64,000 nucleotides of DNA from an uncultured Prevotellaceae bacterium (GCA_902779455.1 CACZBS010000002.1:62001-126000); one strand, 5' to 3'; positions 17,136 through 28,645 are shown, counted from the first letter of the stretch. Notes: a model not told the origin generated them from the sequence alone. Translations and numbers: made by a program.

Positions 17136-19325
17136 ATGAAGAGGATCGTAACAACAATCGTGGCGGCCGTGGTCGGTATGACTATGGCAGCCCAGACATT
17201 GAATGTCGAAGTGGGACAGACCGTCTATCAGTTCCCGGCTGCACAGGCTGGCGAGATGACCTATCAGGACGGGCAAACTGTCACTATTATCAATAAAGCG
17301 TTCACGCTCGCCGATGTGACTCGCATGTTTGTCGACAACACGGAGGTGACTGACAGCCGTGTCGAGGTCGAATACGACGGCTCGACGGCCATGATACGCG
17401 TGGCGGGCAACATCGCCCAGTATCTCACCATCGAGCAGAGCGGCGCGCACGTCTCTATCACCCAAAGCGACGACGTCATCGAGGAGATCACTTACGCCCT
17501 GAGCGGCGCGAGCAGCGACGGCGAGTTCTACATGACAGGCTCCTTCAAGGCTACCGTTGAACTTGCAGGGCTGACGCTGACCAACCAGACGCCCGTCTAC
17601 AGCGGGGCGGCCGTCTGCATCATGGACGGCAAGCGTATCGACCTGAGTGCCAAGAGCGGCACGGTGAATACGCTCGTCGATGCGGCGGATGGCGACCAGA
17701 AGGCGGCCCTCTACTGCAAGGGTCATCTGGAGCTCAAGGGCAAGGGCACGCTCAACGTCAGCGGCCTGACGGCCCACGCCGTCAAGAGTGCGGAGTATAT
17801 GCAGATGAAGAACCTGACGCTCAACGTCGTCAAGGCCGTGAAGGACGGTCTCTCGTGTGATGAATACTTCCTCATGGAGAGTGGCACGCTGACCATCAGT
17901 GGGGTGGGCGACGACGGCATCCAGTGCGACCTCGACGGCACGTCGAACACGGGTGAGACGGCTGACCATGAGGACGAGGACTCTGGCAACATTTACATCC
18001 AGGGCGGCTCGCTGACCATCACGACGACAGCGGCAGGCACCAAGTGCCTCAAGAGCGACTCGACGCTCGTCGTCAGCGGTGGCACGCTCGAGCTCAACGC
18101 CAGCGGGGCGGTCGATACAAGCGACGCCTCGGACCCTTCCTACGTCTCGGGCGTCAGTTGCGGCAAGTTCGTTCAGAACGGCGGCTCTATCACTATGACC
18201 ATCAAGGGCACGGCGGGACGTGGCGTCAAGGCATGGGACATCGAGACCAACAGCGGCTCGCTCACCATCACCAACTCGGCCACGCCTACGACCATCTCGT
18301 CTGATGTCAAGAGCGCCAAGGGGCTCAAGGGCCTCAATATCGCCCTCAACGGCGGCACCATCAATATCGCCATGAGCGGCAACGCAGGCAAGGGCATCTC
18401 AGCCGGATCGGGCACGCAGTCGTCCAGCGGCGGCTCTGGCGGCGGCTGGGGTGGCGGCTGGGGCGGCGGACGCCCAGGTGGCGGCATGGGCGGCGGTTCC
18501 TCGTGGAGCAACGTCAAGGGCTCCTACACCCAGGGCCTCAGCGACGGCTCAGGGCCCACGTTGACTGTCAGCACGACGGGCTCGGCCTACAATTCCTCGT
18601 CGGCCAAGGCTATCAAGGCCATCTGTGCCGCGACCCTCTATGGCGGCACCACTGAGGCGTCGACCAAGACTGACGGAGCAGAGGGATTGGAGTCGAAGAC
18701 CAGCGTCACCGTCAAGGGCGGCCTGCACTACTTCCAGTGCTACGACGACTGCATCAACTCGGCTGGCAAGCTCATCTTCGACGGCGGAGCCACTGTCTGT
18801 TATTCCAACGGCAACGACGCCATTGACTCCAATGCGGCCACCACAGGGGCTGTCACCATTGGCGACGGAGCCATCTTCGCCTTCACCACGAAAGGCGCGC
18901 CTGAGGAGGGCATCGACTGCGACAACAACTCCTACATCCAGATCACGGGCTCAGGCTATGCCGTCAGCGCGGGCGCCTCGCAAGGTGGCGGCGGAGGCGG
19001 CGGATGGGGCGGCTCCAGCAGCGGCAACACCATTTCGAACGCATCGCAGGGCTATGCCTTTGTGACCAGCAGTATCAGCTATCAGTCGGGCCGCTATTAC
19101 ACGCTGGCTGATGCCTCTGGCAACAACCTCATGACCTACAGCTTCCCCGCCTCGTGCAGCAGCTCGCTGTCGCTCTTCACGGCCAAGGGGATGACGAAGA
19201 ATTCTTCCTACAACGTGAAGTACTCCACGACGGCGCCTACGGACGCCACCACGGCTTGGCACGGCCTCTACCTCGGCTCGTCGCACGTAGGCACGTCCAT
19301 CGTCACCTCCATGACGGCCAAGTGA
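17136..19325 (+). CDS. Exported Cthe_2159-like (carbohydrate-binding, DUF4353) beta-helix protein
   Basis: A 729-residue secreted protein: signal peptide MKRIVTTIVAAVVGMTMAAQ, then many short beta repeats with the turns GNIYIQGGSLTIT and DDGIQCD that mark the carbohydrate-binding Cthe_2159 / DUF4353 family. A clostridial member is a right-handed beta-helix that binds acidic sugars. Residues ~430-460 form a Gly/Trp-rich linker (GGGWGGGWGGGRPGGG), and a second Gly-rich stretch lies near 620. The start at 17136 fits the promoter. A larger paralogue with a dockerin lies at 29727. Possible role: surface binding of pectin-like polymers. Confidence 0.85.
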   Translation: MKRIVTTIVAAVVGMTMAAQTLNVEVGQTVYQFPAAQAGEMTYQDGQTVTIINKAFTLADVTRMFVDNTEVTDSRVEVEYDGSTAMIRVAGNIAQYLTIEQSGAHVSITQSDDVIEEITYALSGASSDGEFYMTGSFKATVELAGLTLTNQTPVYSGAAVCIMDGKRIDLSAKSGTVNTLVDAADGDQKAALYCKGHLELKGKGTLNVSGLTAHAVKSAEYMQMKNLTLNVVKAVKDGLSCDEYFLMESGTLTISGVGDDGIQCDLDGTSNTGETADHEDEDSGNIYIQGGSLTITTTAAGTKCLKSDSTLVVSGGTLELNASGAVDTSDASDPSYVSGVSCGKFVQNGGSITMTIKGTAGRGVKAWDIETNSGSLTITNSATPTTISSDVKSAKGLKGLNIALNGGTINIAMSGNAGKGISAGSGTQSSSGGSGGGWGGGWGGGRPGGGMGGGSSWSNVKGSYTQGLSDGSGPTLTVSTTGSAYNSSSAKAIKAICAATLYGGTTEASTKTDGAEGLESKTSVTVKGGLHYFQCYDDCINSAGKLIFDGGATVCYSNGNDAIDSNAATTGAVTIGDGAIFAFTTKGAPEEGIDCDNNSYIQITGSGYAVSAGASQGGGGGGGWGGSSSGNTISNASQGYAFVTSSISYQSGRYYTLADASGNNLMTYSFPASCSSSLSLFTAKGMTKNSSYNVKYSTTAPTDATTAWHGLYLGSSHVGTSIVTSMTAK

Positions 19326-19356
19326 GGAGTCGCTTCACTTGGGCAGATAAAAATGG

Positions 19357-19392
19357 CGATGCGGCAGACGTCGGACGACTTCTGCCGCATCG
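19357..19392 (+). terminator. Terminator hairpin after the first Cthe_2159-like gene
   Basis: A 12-bp perfect stem (19357-19368 with 19381-19392, arms reading CGATGCGGCAGA and its complement) and a 12-nt loop, 32 bp after the stop. No long T-run follows. It precedes the 22-nt hairpin array. Confidence 0.75.
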
Positions 19393-19433
19393 TCCTGTTT
19401 CTTGGCGCTCTGGCAAGCGCTCCTTTCCTTCTG

Positions 19434-19521
19434 AAGAAGCGGTGCTGTGCTGACGACACAGCGGTCCTGTGCTGAGGACACAGCGGCACTTTGCTGAGGA
19501 CAAAACGGTCCTTCTTCGGGC
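19434..19521. repeat. 22-nt tandem hairpin array A
   Basis: About four 22-nt units (starts 19434, 19456, 19478, 19500). Each junction forms a small hairpin with a 7-nt loop: GCTGTG/CACAGC (19444-19462), CTGTG/CACAG (19467-19483), TTTG/CAAA (19490-19504). Hairpins are joined by 5-nt linkers CGGTC or CGGCA. The third stem differs from the second by a paired change on both arms. It sits in the intergenic region before the GH43 gene. Confidence 0.8.
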
Positions 19522-19593
19522 CCGCAACGGCTCCGCGCCTGAATTTGGGAGCACTTTTCTCGCCAGTTATTCGATTGTTTCAGGAAAAAGTAG

Positions 19594-19601
19594 TATATTT
19601 G
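19594..19601 (+). promoter_or_regulatory. -7 box of the GH43 gene
   Basis: TATATTTG matches TAnnTTTG, 33 nt before the ATG at 19635. The -33 element is weak (a TTG at 19575-19577, only 16 bp away). Confidence 0.6.
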
Positions 19602-19634
19602 CGCTCTGAAACAACCATTATTCTAAACAAAACA

Positions 19635-21746
19635 ATGAAACAACTCTCAATCATGCTGCTGGGCTGCTGGCTTGGCATAGCTTCCGCGACGGCTCAGGAG
19701 AACCGCTCATGGACGGCAGACAATGGCAACGGAACGTTTACGAATCCCCTGTTCTACGATGAGTTCTCTGACCCCGACATCCTCCGTGTGGGCGACGACT
19801 ACTATCTGGCAGGCACCACGATGCATGCCGTCCCGGGACTTGTCATCCTCCACTCGAAGGATCTCGTCAACTGGGAGAACGTCTCCTACTGCTTCGACCG
19901 CTTCGACTTCGGCGACGACCGCTTTGCCCTGAAGAACCACGAGGAGATCTACGGACAGGGCATCTGGGCCCCCTGCATCCGCTATGCCAACGGCCAGTTC
20001 TATGTCTTCTCCAACGTCAACGGCAAGGGCCTGCAGTGCTACACGGCCAAGGATATCCATGGCCCATGGACCCATCATAACATGAAGGGTAACATCTACG
20101 ACCTGGGCGTCCTCTTCGACGACGACGGCAAGGTGTATGCCATCCATGGCTACGGCACGGTGAAGTGTACTGAGCTGAAGCCCGACATGAGCGGCCCCGT
20201 TGAGGGCACCGAGCGCGTCATCATCCCTGAGGGCAACGGCGTCGGCGAGGGACATCACATGTATAAGATCAACGGCATGTACTATCTTATCTCGACTGAC
20301 TATCGCCCCAATGGCCGCACGCTCTGTTCGCGCTCGAAGTCGATATGGGGACCCTATGAGACGCGCGTCATCACGGCTGATGAGACCTACGGCTATCATG
20401 CCGCCCGACTGACCCAGGTGCCGCGAGGCGAGAAGTATCGCATCGGCAGCGACGGCACGAAGTTTGGTCTCGGCCCCCTCGACAAGGACGCCACGGCCTG
20501 CACCAACGCCCACCAGGGCGGCATCGTGCAATATCAGGACGGATCCTGGTGGGCCCTCTTCATGATGGATTTCCACTCCATCGGGCGCACTGTCTGCCTG
20601 ATGCCCATGACGTGGAAGGACGGCTGGCCCATGGTGGGCCTCGAGGGCAACCTTGGCCGCGCTCCCCGCACATGGCTGAAGCCCGGCGTCCAGTCTGTTG
20701 CGTTGCCAACGCAACAAACAGGGCATGCTCCCTACGTCCGCTCAGACAACTTCGACGGCAAGCAGCTGGGCCGCATCTGGCAGTGGAACCACAATCCCGA
20801 GGAGAAGATGTGGCGCCTGAAGGGCGGCAAGCTGCGCCTCAACAGCATGCCAGCCGAACAATTGATGTGGGCGCGTAATACACTGACACAGCGCGTCGTA
20901 GGCCCCAAGTCGGTAGTGACCGTTGAACTCTCTGTGAAGGGCCTCAAGGACGGCGATGTCAGCGGACTGGGCAACATCAACGTGCCCTGTTCGTGGATTG
21001 GCATCGTCAAGCAAGGCAAGAAGACGACCCTGCGCTGCTTCGAACAGCTGACCAACGACACCCTCAATGTGCCCGTCGATTTAGTCGACGGGAAAATCTG
21101 GCTCCGCAGCATCGGCGACTACGACAACGACCAGGCACAATATGCCTACTCGCTCGACGGCCAGACATTCCAGACGCTGGGCCGCATGATGCCCCTCTCG
21201 TATCAGCTCATCTCCTTCCAGGGCTCGCGCCATGCCCTCTTTGCCTTCAACGTCAAAGCCCAAAACGGCGGCTATGCCGAGTTCGACAACTTCATCGTCG
21301 AGGAGCCCTCAGCCGACCGCTCGCAGAATATTCCTTACGGCAAGACCTTCCGCATCATCAACAAGTCGACGGGCCGCCCCGCCACGTGCGATCCTCACGG
21401 CGTCCTCTACGACACGCGGCCTGACGACCGCAGCGCGCGCACTCAGTTCCAGATTGTCGATCGCGGACAGGGTAAGGTGTCGCTCAAGTGCGTCGACGGC
21501 CGCTACGTGAAGGTCTATGGCGAGGGCCAGCCTGGCGACGTGCGCTTCACTGCCAACGAGGCTGAGGCCGAGGTGTTCCTCTGGCAGGATTATCTCGACG
21601 CTGACTTCATGCTCTTCTCCCTGCGCAATCACCGCTATATCGGCAAGTCGCCGACCACGGGCAGTCCCTATTCAATGGACTTCGCGGGCCCCGATCCTGC
21701 CCGCCGCAACGGGGCGGTGCTCCACTGGGAAGCCGTCAGTGAATAA
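19635..21746 (+). CDS. Exported family 43 glycoside hydrolase
   Basis: A 703-residue secreted GH43 enzyme (signal MKQLSIMLLGCWLGIASATAQ). Members are beta-xylosidases, arabinofuranosidases or arabinanases. Likely catalytic residues are base D46 (SDPDILRV), D156 (DLGVLFDDDG) and acid E205 (GVGEGHHMYK) in the five-bladed propeller, residues ~30-345. A lectin-like beta-sandwich (~360-560; FDGKQLGRIWQWNHNPEE) and a beta-trefoil-like C-terminal domain (~570-700; FRIINKSTGRPATCD, RYIGKSP) follow. The 5' reading-frame extension to 19491 lies upstream of the promoter and is rejected. Exact substrate cannot be told. Confidence 0.92.
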   Translation: MKQLSIMLLGCWLGIASATAQENRSWTADNGNGTFTNPLFYDEFSDPDILRVGDDYYLAGTTMHAVPGLVILHSKDLVNWENVSYCFDRFDFGDDRFALKNHEEIYGQGIWAPCIRYANGQFYVFSNVNGKGLQCYTAKDIHGPWTHHNMKGNIYDLGVLFDDDGKVYAIHGYGTVKCTELKPDMSGPVEGTERVIIPEGNGVGEGHHMYKINGMYYLISTDYRPNGRTLCSRSKSIWGPYETRVITADETYGYHAARLTQVPRGEKYRIGSDGTKFGLGPLDKDATACTNAHQGGIVQYQDGSWWALFMMDFHSIGRTVCLMPMTWKDGWPMVGLEGNLGRAPRTWLKPGVQSVALPTQQTGHAPYVRSDNFDGKQLGRIWQWNHNPEEKMWRLKGGKLRLNSMPAEQLMWARNTLTQRVVGPKSVVTVELSVKGLKDGDVSGLGNINVPCSWIGIVKQGKKTTLRCFEQLTNDTLNVPVDLVDGKIWLRSIGDYDNDQAQYAYSLDGQTFQTLGRMMPLSYQLISFQGSRHALFAFNVKAQNGGYAEFDNFIVEEPSADRSQNIPYGKTFRIINKSTGRPATCDPHGVLYDTRPDDRSARTQFQIVDRGQGKVSLKCVDGRYVKVYGEGQPGDVRFTANEAEAEVFLWQDYLDADFMLFSLRNHRYIGKSPTTGSPYSMDFAGPDPARRNGAVLHWEAVSE

Positions 21747-21760
21747 TATATGCAAAAAGT

Positions 21761-21792
21761 TTTGTTTGTATCGCGAATTTTTCGTACCTTTG
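21761..21792 (+). promoter_or_regulatory. Promoter of the ABC-F gene, nearly leaderless
   Basis: TTTG (21761-21764), 20 bp, TACCTTTG (21785-21792). Only 4 nt separate the box from the ATG at 21797, and MISAEGLKVEFG is the natural family N-terminus. Confidence 0.85.
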
Positions 21793-21796
21793 CCGC

Positions 21797-23764
<1,968 letters not shown>

Positions 23765-23782
23765 TCATTAACATCAAAAGCT

Positions 23783-25822
23783 ATGAAAGCAAAACTTATG
23801 ATTGCAGCTGCATCAATGGCCACTATGATGGCTTGCACCAGCAACGACAACGCGCTGAAGTCGGGCATCGACCTCAGCAATCTCGACACGACGGCCGTGG
23901 CCGGCGACGACTTCTACGAGTATGCCTGCGGCGGATGGATGAAGAACAATCCGCTGCCTGCCGCCTACTCGCGCTACGGCTCGTTCGACGTGCTCGGCGA
24001 GGAGAACAACAAGCGACTCAACGGCATCCTCGACGAACTGCTCAAGAAGAAGTTTGAGGCTGGGACGCCTGAGCAGAAGCTCTCCGACCTCTACAAACTG
24101 GCCATGGACTCCGTGAAGCGCGACCAGGACGGCGTCGCTCCTGCCATGGGCATCATCAATCGCATGGAAGAGGCTAAGACGAAGGACGACCTCTTCGCCA
24201 TCCAGCTGGAGCTGGCCCCTTATGGCGACATGGAGTTCTATGGCGCCTACCTCGGAGCTGACGAGAAAGAGGCCACGCAGAACATCCTGAGCGTCAGCCA
24301 GGGCGGACTGGCCCTCGGACAGAAGGACTACTATCTGGAGAACGACTCCGCCACGGCTAAGATCCGCGAGGAGTATAAGAACCACATCGTCCGCATGTTC
24401 AAGCTCTTCGGCTTCACTGAGGAGCAGGCACAGGCTAAGCGCGACAACATCCTGCGCCTGGAGACCCAGCTGGCACTCGTCTCACGCTCGCGCACTGAGC
24501 TCCGCGATCCTCAGCGCAACTATAACAAGATGACGCTCGAGGACTTCCAGAAGGCTTATCCCCACCTGCAGTTTGAGAAGCAGATGAACGCCAAGGGCAT
24601 CGAGACCAAGTATTTCCAGACCCTCGTCGTCGGACAGCCTGAGTTCCTGGCAGGTGCCGACCGCATCGTCGACAACATGACGGCCGACGAATACCGCGAC
24701 TATATGGAGTGGGGCCAGATCATGGGCGCTGCCGGACTGCTCTCGAGCGAGGTGCAGCAGGCCAACTTCGAGTTCTTTGGCAAGGTGATGTCGGGCCGTC
24801 AGGAGGATCACCCCCTGTGGCGCCGCGCTGTCAGCCAGATTGAGCGCCAGATGGGCGAGGCCATTGGTAAGATCTACGTCGAGAAGTACTTCCCCGCACC
24901 TGCCAAGGAGCGCATGGTGAAGCTCGTCGGCAACCTGCAGAAGGCACTGGCCGAGCGCATCAAGGCTCAGGACTGGATGAGCGATTCGACGAAACAGAAC
25001 GCCCTCGACAAGCTCGCTACGTTCTACGTCAAGGTGGGCTATCCTGACAAGTGGACCGATCTCTCAGGGCTCAACATCGACCCCTCGAAGTCGTATCTTG
25101 AGAACATGCAGGAGTGCCAGCGCTTCTGGAACAAGTGGAACATCGAGAAGAAGGCTGGTAAGCCCGTCGACAAGGACGAGTGGTACATGTATCCTCAGAC
25201 GGTCAACGCCTACTATAACCCCACGACCAACGAGATCTGCTTCCCCGCAGGCATCCTGCAGCCCCCCTTCTTCGACATGACGGCCGACGATGCCTTCAAC
25301 TATGGTGCAATCGGCGTGGTCATCGGCCATGAGATGACCCACGGATTCGACGACCAGGGCCGTCAGTACGACAAGGACGGCAACATGCACGACTGGTGGA
25401 CTGAGCAGGACGGCCTGAACTTCAAGGAGCGCACTGACAAGTATGCCGACTTCTTCTCCGCTATCGAGGTGCTTCCTGGGCTCAACGCCAACGGACGTCT
25501 CACGCTGGGTGAGAACCTGGCTGACCACGGCGGTCTGCAGGTGGCTTATGCTGCCCTCCAGAACGCACTGGCTGAGCAGCCCCTTGGCGACGTGGATGGC
25601 TTCACCCCCGCTCAGCGCTTCTTCCTGGCCTATGCTGGCGTATGGGCTGGCAACATCACTGACGAGGAGATCCGCAATCGCACCAAGAGCGATCCCCACG
25701 CCCTGGGCCGCTGGCGCGTCAACGGCGCCCTGCCGCACATCGATGCCTGGTATGAGGCCTTTGGTGTGACCCCCGACAACAAGATGTACATCCCCAAGGA
25801 GGAGCGTCTGCCCCTCTGGTAA
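23783..25822 (+). CDS. pepO: M13 family (neprilysin/PepO) zinc endopeptidase lipoprotein
   Basis: A 679-residue envelope endopeptidase of oligopeptides. The N-terminus is a lipoprotein signal with cysteine C18 (MATMMACTSN), followed by the M13 opening GDDFYEYACGGWMKNNP. Catalytic elements are HEMTH (H516-H520) and ENLADHGGLQ (E577). NAYYNPTTNEICFPAGILQPP and the C-terminal RVNGALPHIDAWYEAFGV are family hallmarks. Full length. Location is probably the periplasm or cell surface. It begins 18 bp after the ABC-F gene and ends before an inverted repeat. Confidence 0.95.
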   Translation: MKAKLMIAAASMATMMACTSNDNALKSGIDLSNLDTTAVAGDDFYEYACGGWMKNNPLPAAYSRYGSFDVLGEENNKRLNGILDELLKKKFEAGTPEQKLSDLYKLAMDSVKRDQDGVAPAMGIINRMEEAKTKDDLFAIQLELAPYGDMEFYGAYLGADEKEATQNILSVSQGGLALGQKDYYLENDSATAKIREEYKNHIVRMFKLFGFTEEQAQAKRDNILRLETQLALVSRSRTELRDPQRNYNKMTLEDFQKAYPHLQFEKQMNAKGIETKYFQTLVVGQPEFLAGADRIVDNMTADEYRDYMEWGQIMGAAGLLSSEVQQANFEFFGKVMSGRQEDHPLWRRAVSQIERQMGEAIGKIYVEKYFPAPAKERMVKLVGNLQKALAERIKAQDWMSDSTKQNALDKLATFYVKVGYPDKWTDLSGLNIDPSKSYLENMQECQRFWNKWNIEKKAGKPVDKDEWYMYPQTVNAYYNPTTNEICFPAGILQPPFFDMTADDAFNYGAIGVVIGHEMTHGFDDQGRQYDKDGNMHDWWTEQDGLNFKERTDKYADFFSAIEVLPGLNANGRLTLGENLADHGGLQVAYAALQNALAEQPLGDVDGFTPAQRFFLAYAGVWAGNITDEEIRNRTKSDPHALGRWRVNGALPHIDAWYEAFGVTPDNKMYIPKEERLPLW

Positions 25823-25835
25823 ATTCATGAATGGT

Positions 25836-25891
25836 GTTATGGCGGTATGACGAAATAACGAAATAACGATATTACGGAATACCGCCATAAC
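25836..25891. repeat. 13-bp inverted repeat enclosing an 8-bp tandem array
   Basis: GTTATGGCGGTAT (25836-25848) pairs perfectly with 25879-25891. The 30-nt interior holds four period-8 units (ACGAAATA twice, ACGATATT, ACGGAATA; 25850-25881, the last overlapping the right arm). It lies between pepO and metA; a T-run is lacking, so simple terminator action is uncertain. Confidence 0.75.
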
Positions 25892-25913
25892 ATTATTAAG
25901 AAAAAGAAGAGAC

Positions 25914-26831
25914 ATGCCATTAAGACTACCTGACCGGCTTCCGGCCATTGATCTTCTGAAGCACGAGAACATCTTCGTGATGGACACGACGCGGGCGCAT
26001 GCGCAAGACATACGTCCGCTTCGCATTGTCATCCTCAACCTCATGCCGCTGAAGATCACCACTGAGACCGACCTCATCCGTCTGCTATCGAACACGCCCC
26101 TGCAGATTGACGTCAACTTTATGAAACTCCGCAGCCACACGCCGAAGAATACGCCCATCGAGCACATGATGATGTTCTATCGCGACTTCGACTCCATGCG
26201 CGACGAGCGTTTCGACGGCATGATCATCACGGGCGCACCCGTCGAGCAGATGGCCTTCGAGGAGGTCAGCTATTGGCCCGAGATGGTCGACATCTTCCAG
26301 TGGGCCCGCACCCACGTCACGTCGACCCTCTACATCTGCTGGGCCGCTCAGGCAGGTCTGTATTATTATTATGGTGTGCCTAAGTATCCGCTGCCCCAGA
26401 AGATGTTCGGCATCTATGAGCAGCACGTGCTGCAGCCCCTGATGCCCATCTTCCGCGGCTTCGACGACACGTTTATGATGCCCCAGAGCCGTCATACTGA
26501 GGTGCATGCCGACGACATCAAGGCCCGCCCCGAGCTGCAGCTCATCGCTGAGTCGCCTGCGAGCGGCCCCAGCATCGTCATGGCCCGCGGTGGCCGCGAG
26601 TTCTTCATCACAGGTCATCTGGAGTATGCCCCTGGCACGCTCGACACTGAGTATCGCCGCGACCTTGGCGTCCGCTCCGACGTCGGACTGCCCCGCCACT
26701 ACTACGTCGACGACAATCCCGAGCTGGGTCCGCGCGTCACGTGGCGTGCCCATGCCAATCTGTTCTATAGCAACTGGATCAACTACTACGTCTATCAGGA
26801 GACGCCCTACGACATCAACGCCATACGATGA
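25914..26831 (+). CDS. metA: Homoserine O-acetyltransferase (MetA type)
   Basis: First committed step of methionine synthesis, acylation of homoserine, in the cytoplasm. The 305-residue protein shows nucleophile C142 (YICWAAQAGLYYYYG), PQSRHTEV and the GHLEYAPGTL glutamate/histidine region. Residue 111 is Glu (GAPVEQMAFEEV). Work on this family links Glu at 111 to acetyl-CoA and Gly to succinyl-CoA, so acetyl transfer is predicted despite the common 'succinyltransferase' label. It overlaps the U32 gene by 4 bp. Confidence 0.94.
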   Translation: MPLRLPDRLPAIDLLKHENIFVMDTTRAHAQDIRPLRIVILNLMPLKITTETDLIRLLSNTPLQIDVNFMKLRSHTPKNTPIEHMMMFYRDFDSMRDERFDGMIITGAPVEQMAFEEVSYWPEMVDIFQWARTHVTSTLYICWAAQAGLYYYYGVPKYPLPQKMFGIYEQHVLQPLMPIFRGFDDTFMMPQSRHTEVHADDIKARPELQLIAESPASGPSIVMARGGREFFITGHLEYAPGTLDTEYRRDLGVRSDVGLPRHYYVDDNPELGPRVTWRAHANLFYSNWINYYVYQETPYDINAIR

Positions 26832-28645
26832 GCCGACAACGTCTTGAACTGCTTGCGCCCGCCCGCAACCTGGAGTGCGGCCTCGCTGCCATCGACCATG
26901 GGGCCGATGCTGTCTACATCGGTGCCAGCCGTTTCGGAGCCCGTGCCGCCGCTGGCAACACCGTCGACGACATTGCCCGTCTTTGCAGCTATGCCCATCA
27001 GTTCGGCGCCCGCGTCTACGTGACGGTCAACACCATCGTCTACGACGACGAGCTGGAACAGACCCGCCAGTTGCTCGCAGATCTGAAGGTGGCCCAGGTC
27101 GACGCCATCCTCGTTCAGGACATGGCCGTGCTGCAGATGGCTCTCGAAACCGGACTCGTCGTCCATGCCTCTACCCAGACTGACAACCGCACCCCCGACA
27201 AGGTGCGATGGCTCTCGTCGCTGGGCTTCCGCCGTGTTGTGCTGGCCCGCGAGCTGTCTGTCGACGAGGTGGCCGCGATTCATGCCCAGGTGCCTGAGGC
27301 CGAGCTCGAGGTCTTTGTCCATGGGGCCCTCTGCGTCAGCTACAGCGGCCTCTGCTATGCCTCCCAGCATTGCTTCCATCGCTCCGCCAATCGTGGCGAG
27401 TGTGCCCAGTTCTGCCGCATGAAGTTCGATCTCATCGATGCTGATGGCCGTCAGATTGAGCACGACCGCTATCTGCTTTCGCTCCGCGACATGTGTCAGA
27501 TTGACAACCTCGGGCGGTTGGCAGCAGCTGGCGCCACGTCGTTCAAGATCGAGGGGCGCCTGAAGGACGTCGCCTACGTGAAGAACGTCACGGCGGCCTA
27601 CAGCGAGCGCCTCAATCAGATCGTCCGCCAGCATCCTGACCGCTATGAGCGGGCTTCGCGCGGACAGGTCACCTACACCTTCCGCCCCGATCTCCGCAAG
27701 ACGTTCAACCGCGGCTATACCACCTACTTTGCTGACGGACGCCAGCCGGACATCGCCTCCTTCGACACGCCCAAGGCCATGGGCGAGTTCGTCGGCACGG
27801 TGAAAGAGTTGCGCGGCCCCTCGTTCAGCGTCGCTGGCACGGCCCGCTTTGCCAATGGCGACGGTCTCTGCTTTGTCAATGCCAACAAGGAGCTGGAGGG
27901 CTTCCGCGTCAATAGGGTAGAGGGCAACCGCCTCTTCCCCCTGAAGATGCCGCAGAGTCTCAGGCCCGGGCAGCGCCTCTATCGCAACAACGACCAGGAG
28001 ATGGAGCGCCTGCTCTCGCGACCCAGCGCCGAACGCAAGATTCCCGTTGTCATGCGCCTCGAAGCCACCCCCGACGGCTTCGCCCTCAACGTCGACGGCT
28101 GTCGCGCCAGCATCGTCTGCGAGCATCAGACTGCCGAGAAACCCCAGCGCGACAACATCATCCGCCAGCTCACCCGTCTTGGCGGCACGCCCTACGTCTG
28201 TAGCGACGTCGAGCTGCCCGCAGACTTCAACTACTTCATTCCCAGCAGCCTGCTCGCCGAGCTTCGTCGCAAGGCCGTCTCTGCCTTCACTCCCCCTTCA
28301 GTACCAAACGAGCAGAGCTCGAGCGCCAAGGAGGTGCGAAAGGTCAGCGAGGCCCCTTCCTATCCTATACCTTATTTATATAATGTGGCAAACAGCCTGT
28401 CGCGCGACTTCTACGACGCTCTGGCCGTCCGCACCGCCCCCGCCTTTGAAGTCAAGGAGCCCCGCCATGCCGTGCTCATGCAGTGCCGCCATTGCCTGCG
28501 CTATGCCCTCGGCTGTTGCGTCAAGCATGGCGGGCGACGCCCCCAGTGGCGCGAGCCCCTCGCCCTGCAGCTGGCCGACGGCCGGCGCTTTCCCCTCGAG
28601 TTCGACTGCCGCCATTGCCAGATGAATGTGCTGACTGATGCGTAG
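26828..28645 (+). CDS. U32 family protein (RlhA/TrhP-like RNA hydroxylation factor)
   Basis: A 605-residue member of the U32 'collagenase-like' family. The N-terminal barrel begins LELLAPARNLECGLAAIDHGADAVY, and the signature is CVSYSGLCYASQHCFHRSANRGECAQFCR (read with its flanks from ~165-200). Relatives RlhA and TrhP (YegQ) hydroxylate 23S rRNA or tRNA uridine, and the cysteines probably bind an iron-sulfur cluster. The C-terminal CRHCLRYALGCC and CRHCQMN look like an added metal site. It overlaps metA by 4 bp and the next gene by 8 bp. Confidence 0.9.
   Translation: MSRQRLELLAPARNLECGLAAIDHGADAVYIGASRFGARAAAGNTVDDIARLCSYAHQFGARVYVTVNTIVYDDELEQTRQLLADLKVAQVDAILVQDMAVLQMALETGLVVHASTQTDNRTPDKVRWLSSLGFRRVVLARELSVDEVAAIHAQVPEAELEVFVHGALCVSYSGLCYASQHCFHRSANRGECAQFCRMKFDLIDADGRQIEHDRYLLSLRDMCQIDNLGRLAAAGATSFKIEGRLKDVAYVKNVTAAYSERLNQIVRQHPDRYERASRGQVTYTFRPDLRKTFNRGYTTYFADGRQPDIASFDTPKAMGEFVGTVKELRGPSFSVAGTARFANGDGLCFVNANKELEGFRVNRVEGNRLFPLKMPQSLRPGQRLYRNNDQEMERLLSRPSAERKIPVVMRLEATPDGFALNVDGCRASIVCEHQTAEKPQRDNIIRQLTRLGGTPYVCSDVELPADFNYFIPSSLLAELRRKAVSAFTPPSVPNEQSSSAKEVRKVSEAPSYPIPYLYNVANSLSRDFYDALAVRTAPAFEVKEPRHAVLMQCRHCLRYALGCCVKHGGRRPQWREPLALQLADGRRFPLEFDCRHCQMNVLTDA

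Noticed and set aside
26807-28126. 439-codon open frame on the minus strand
   Set aside because: Antisense to the U32 gene, whose motifs are unmistakable; the shadow has no motif.
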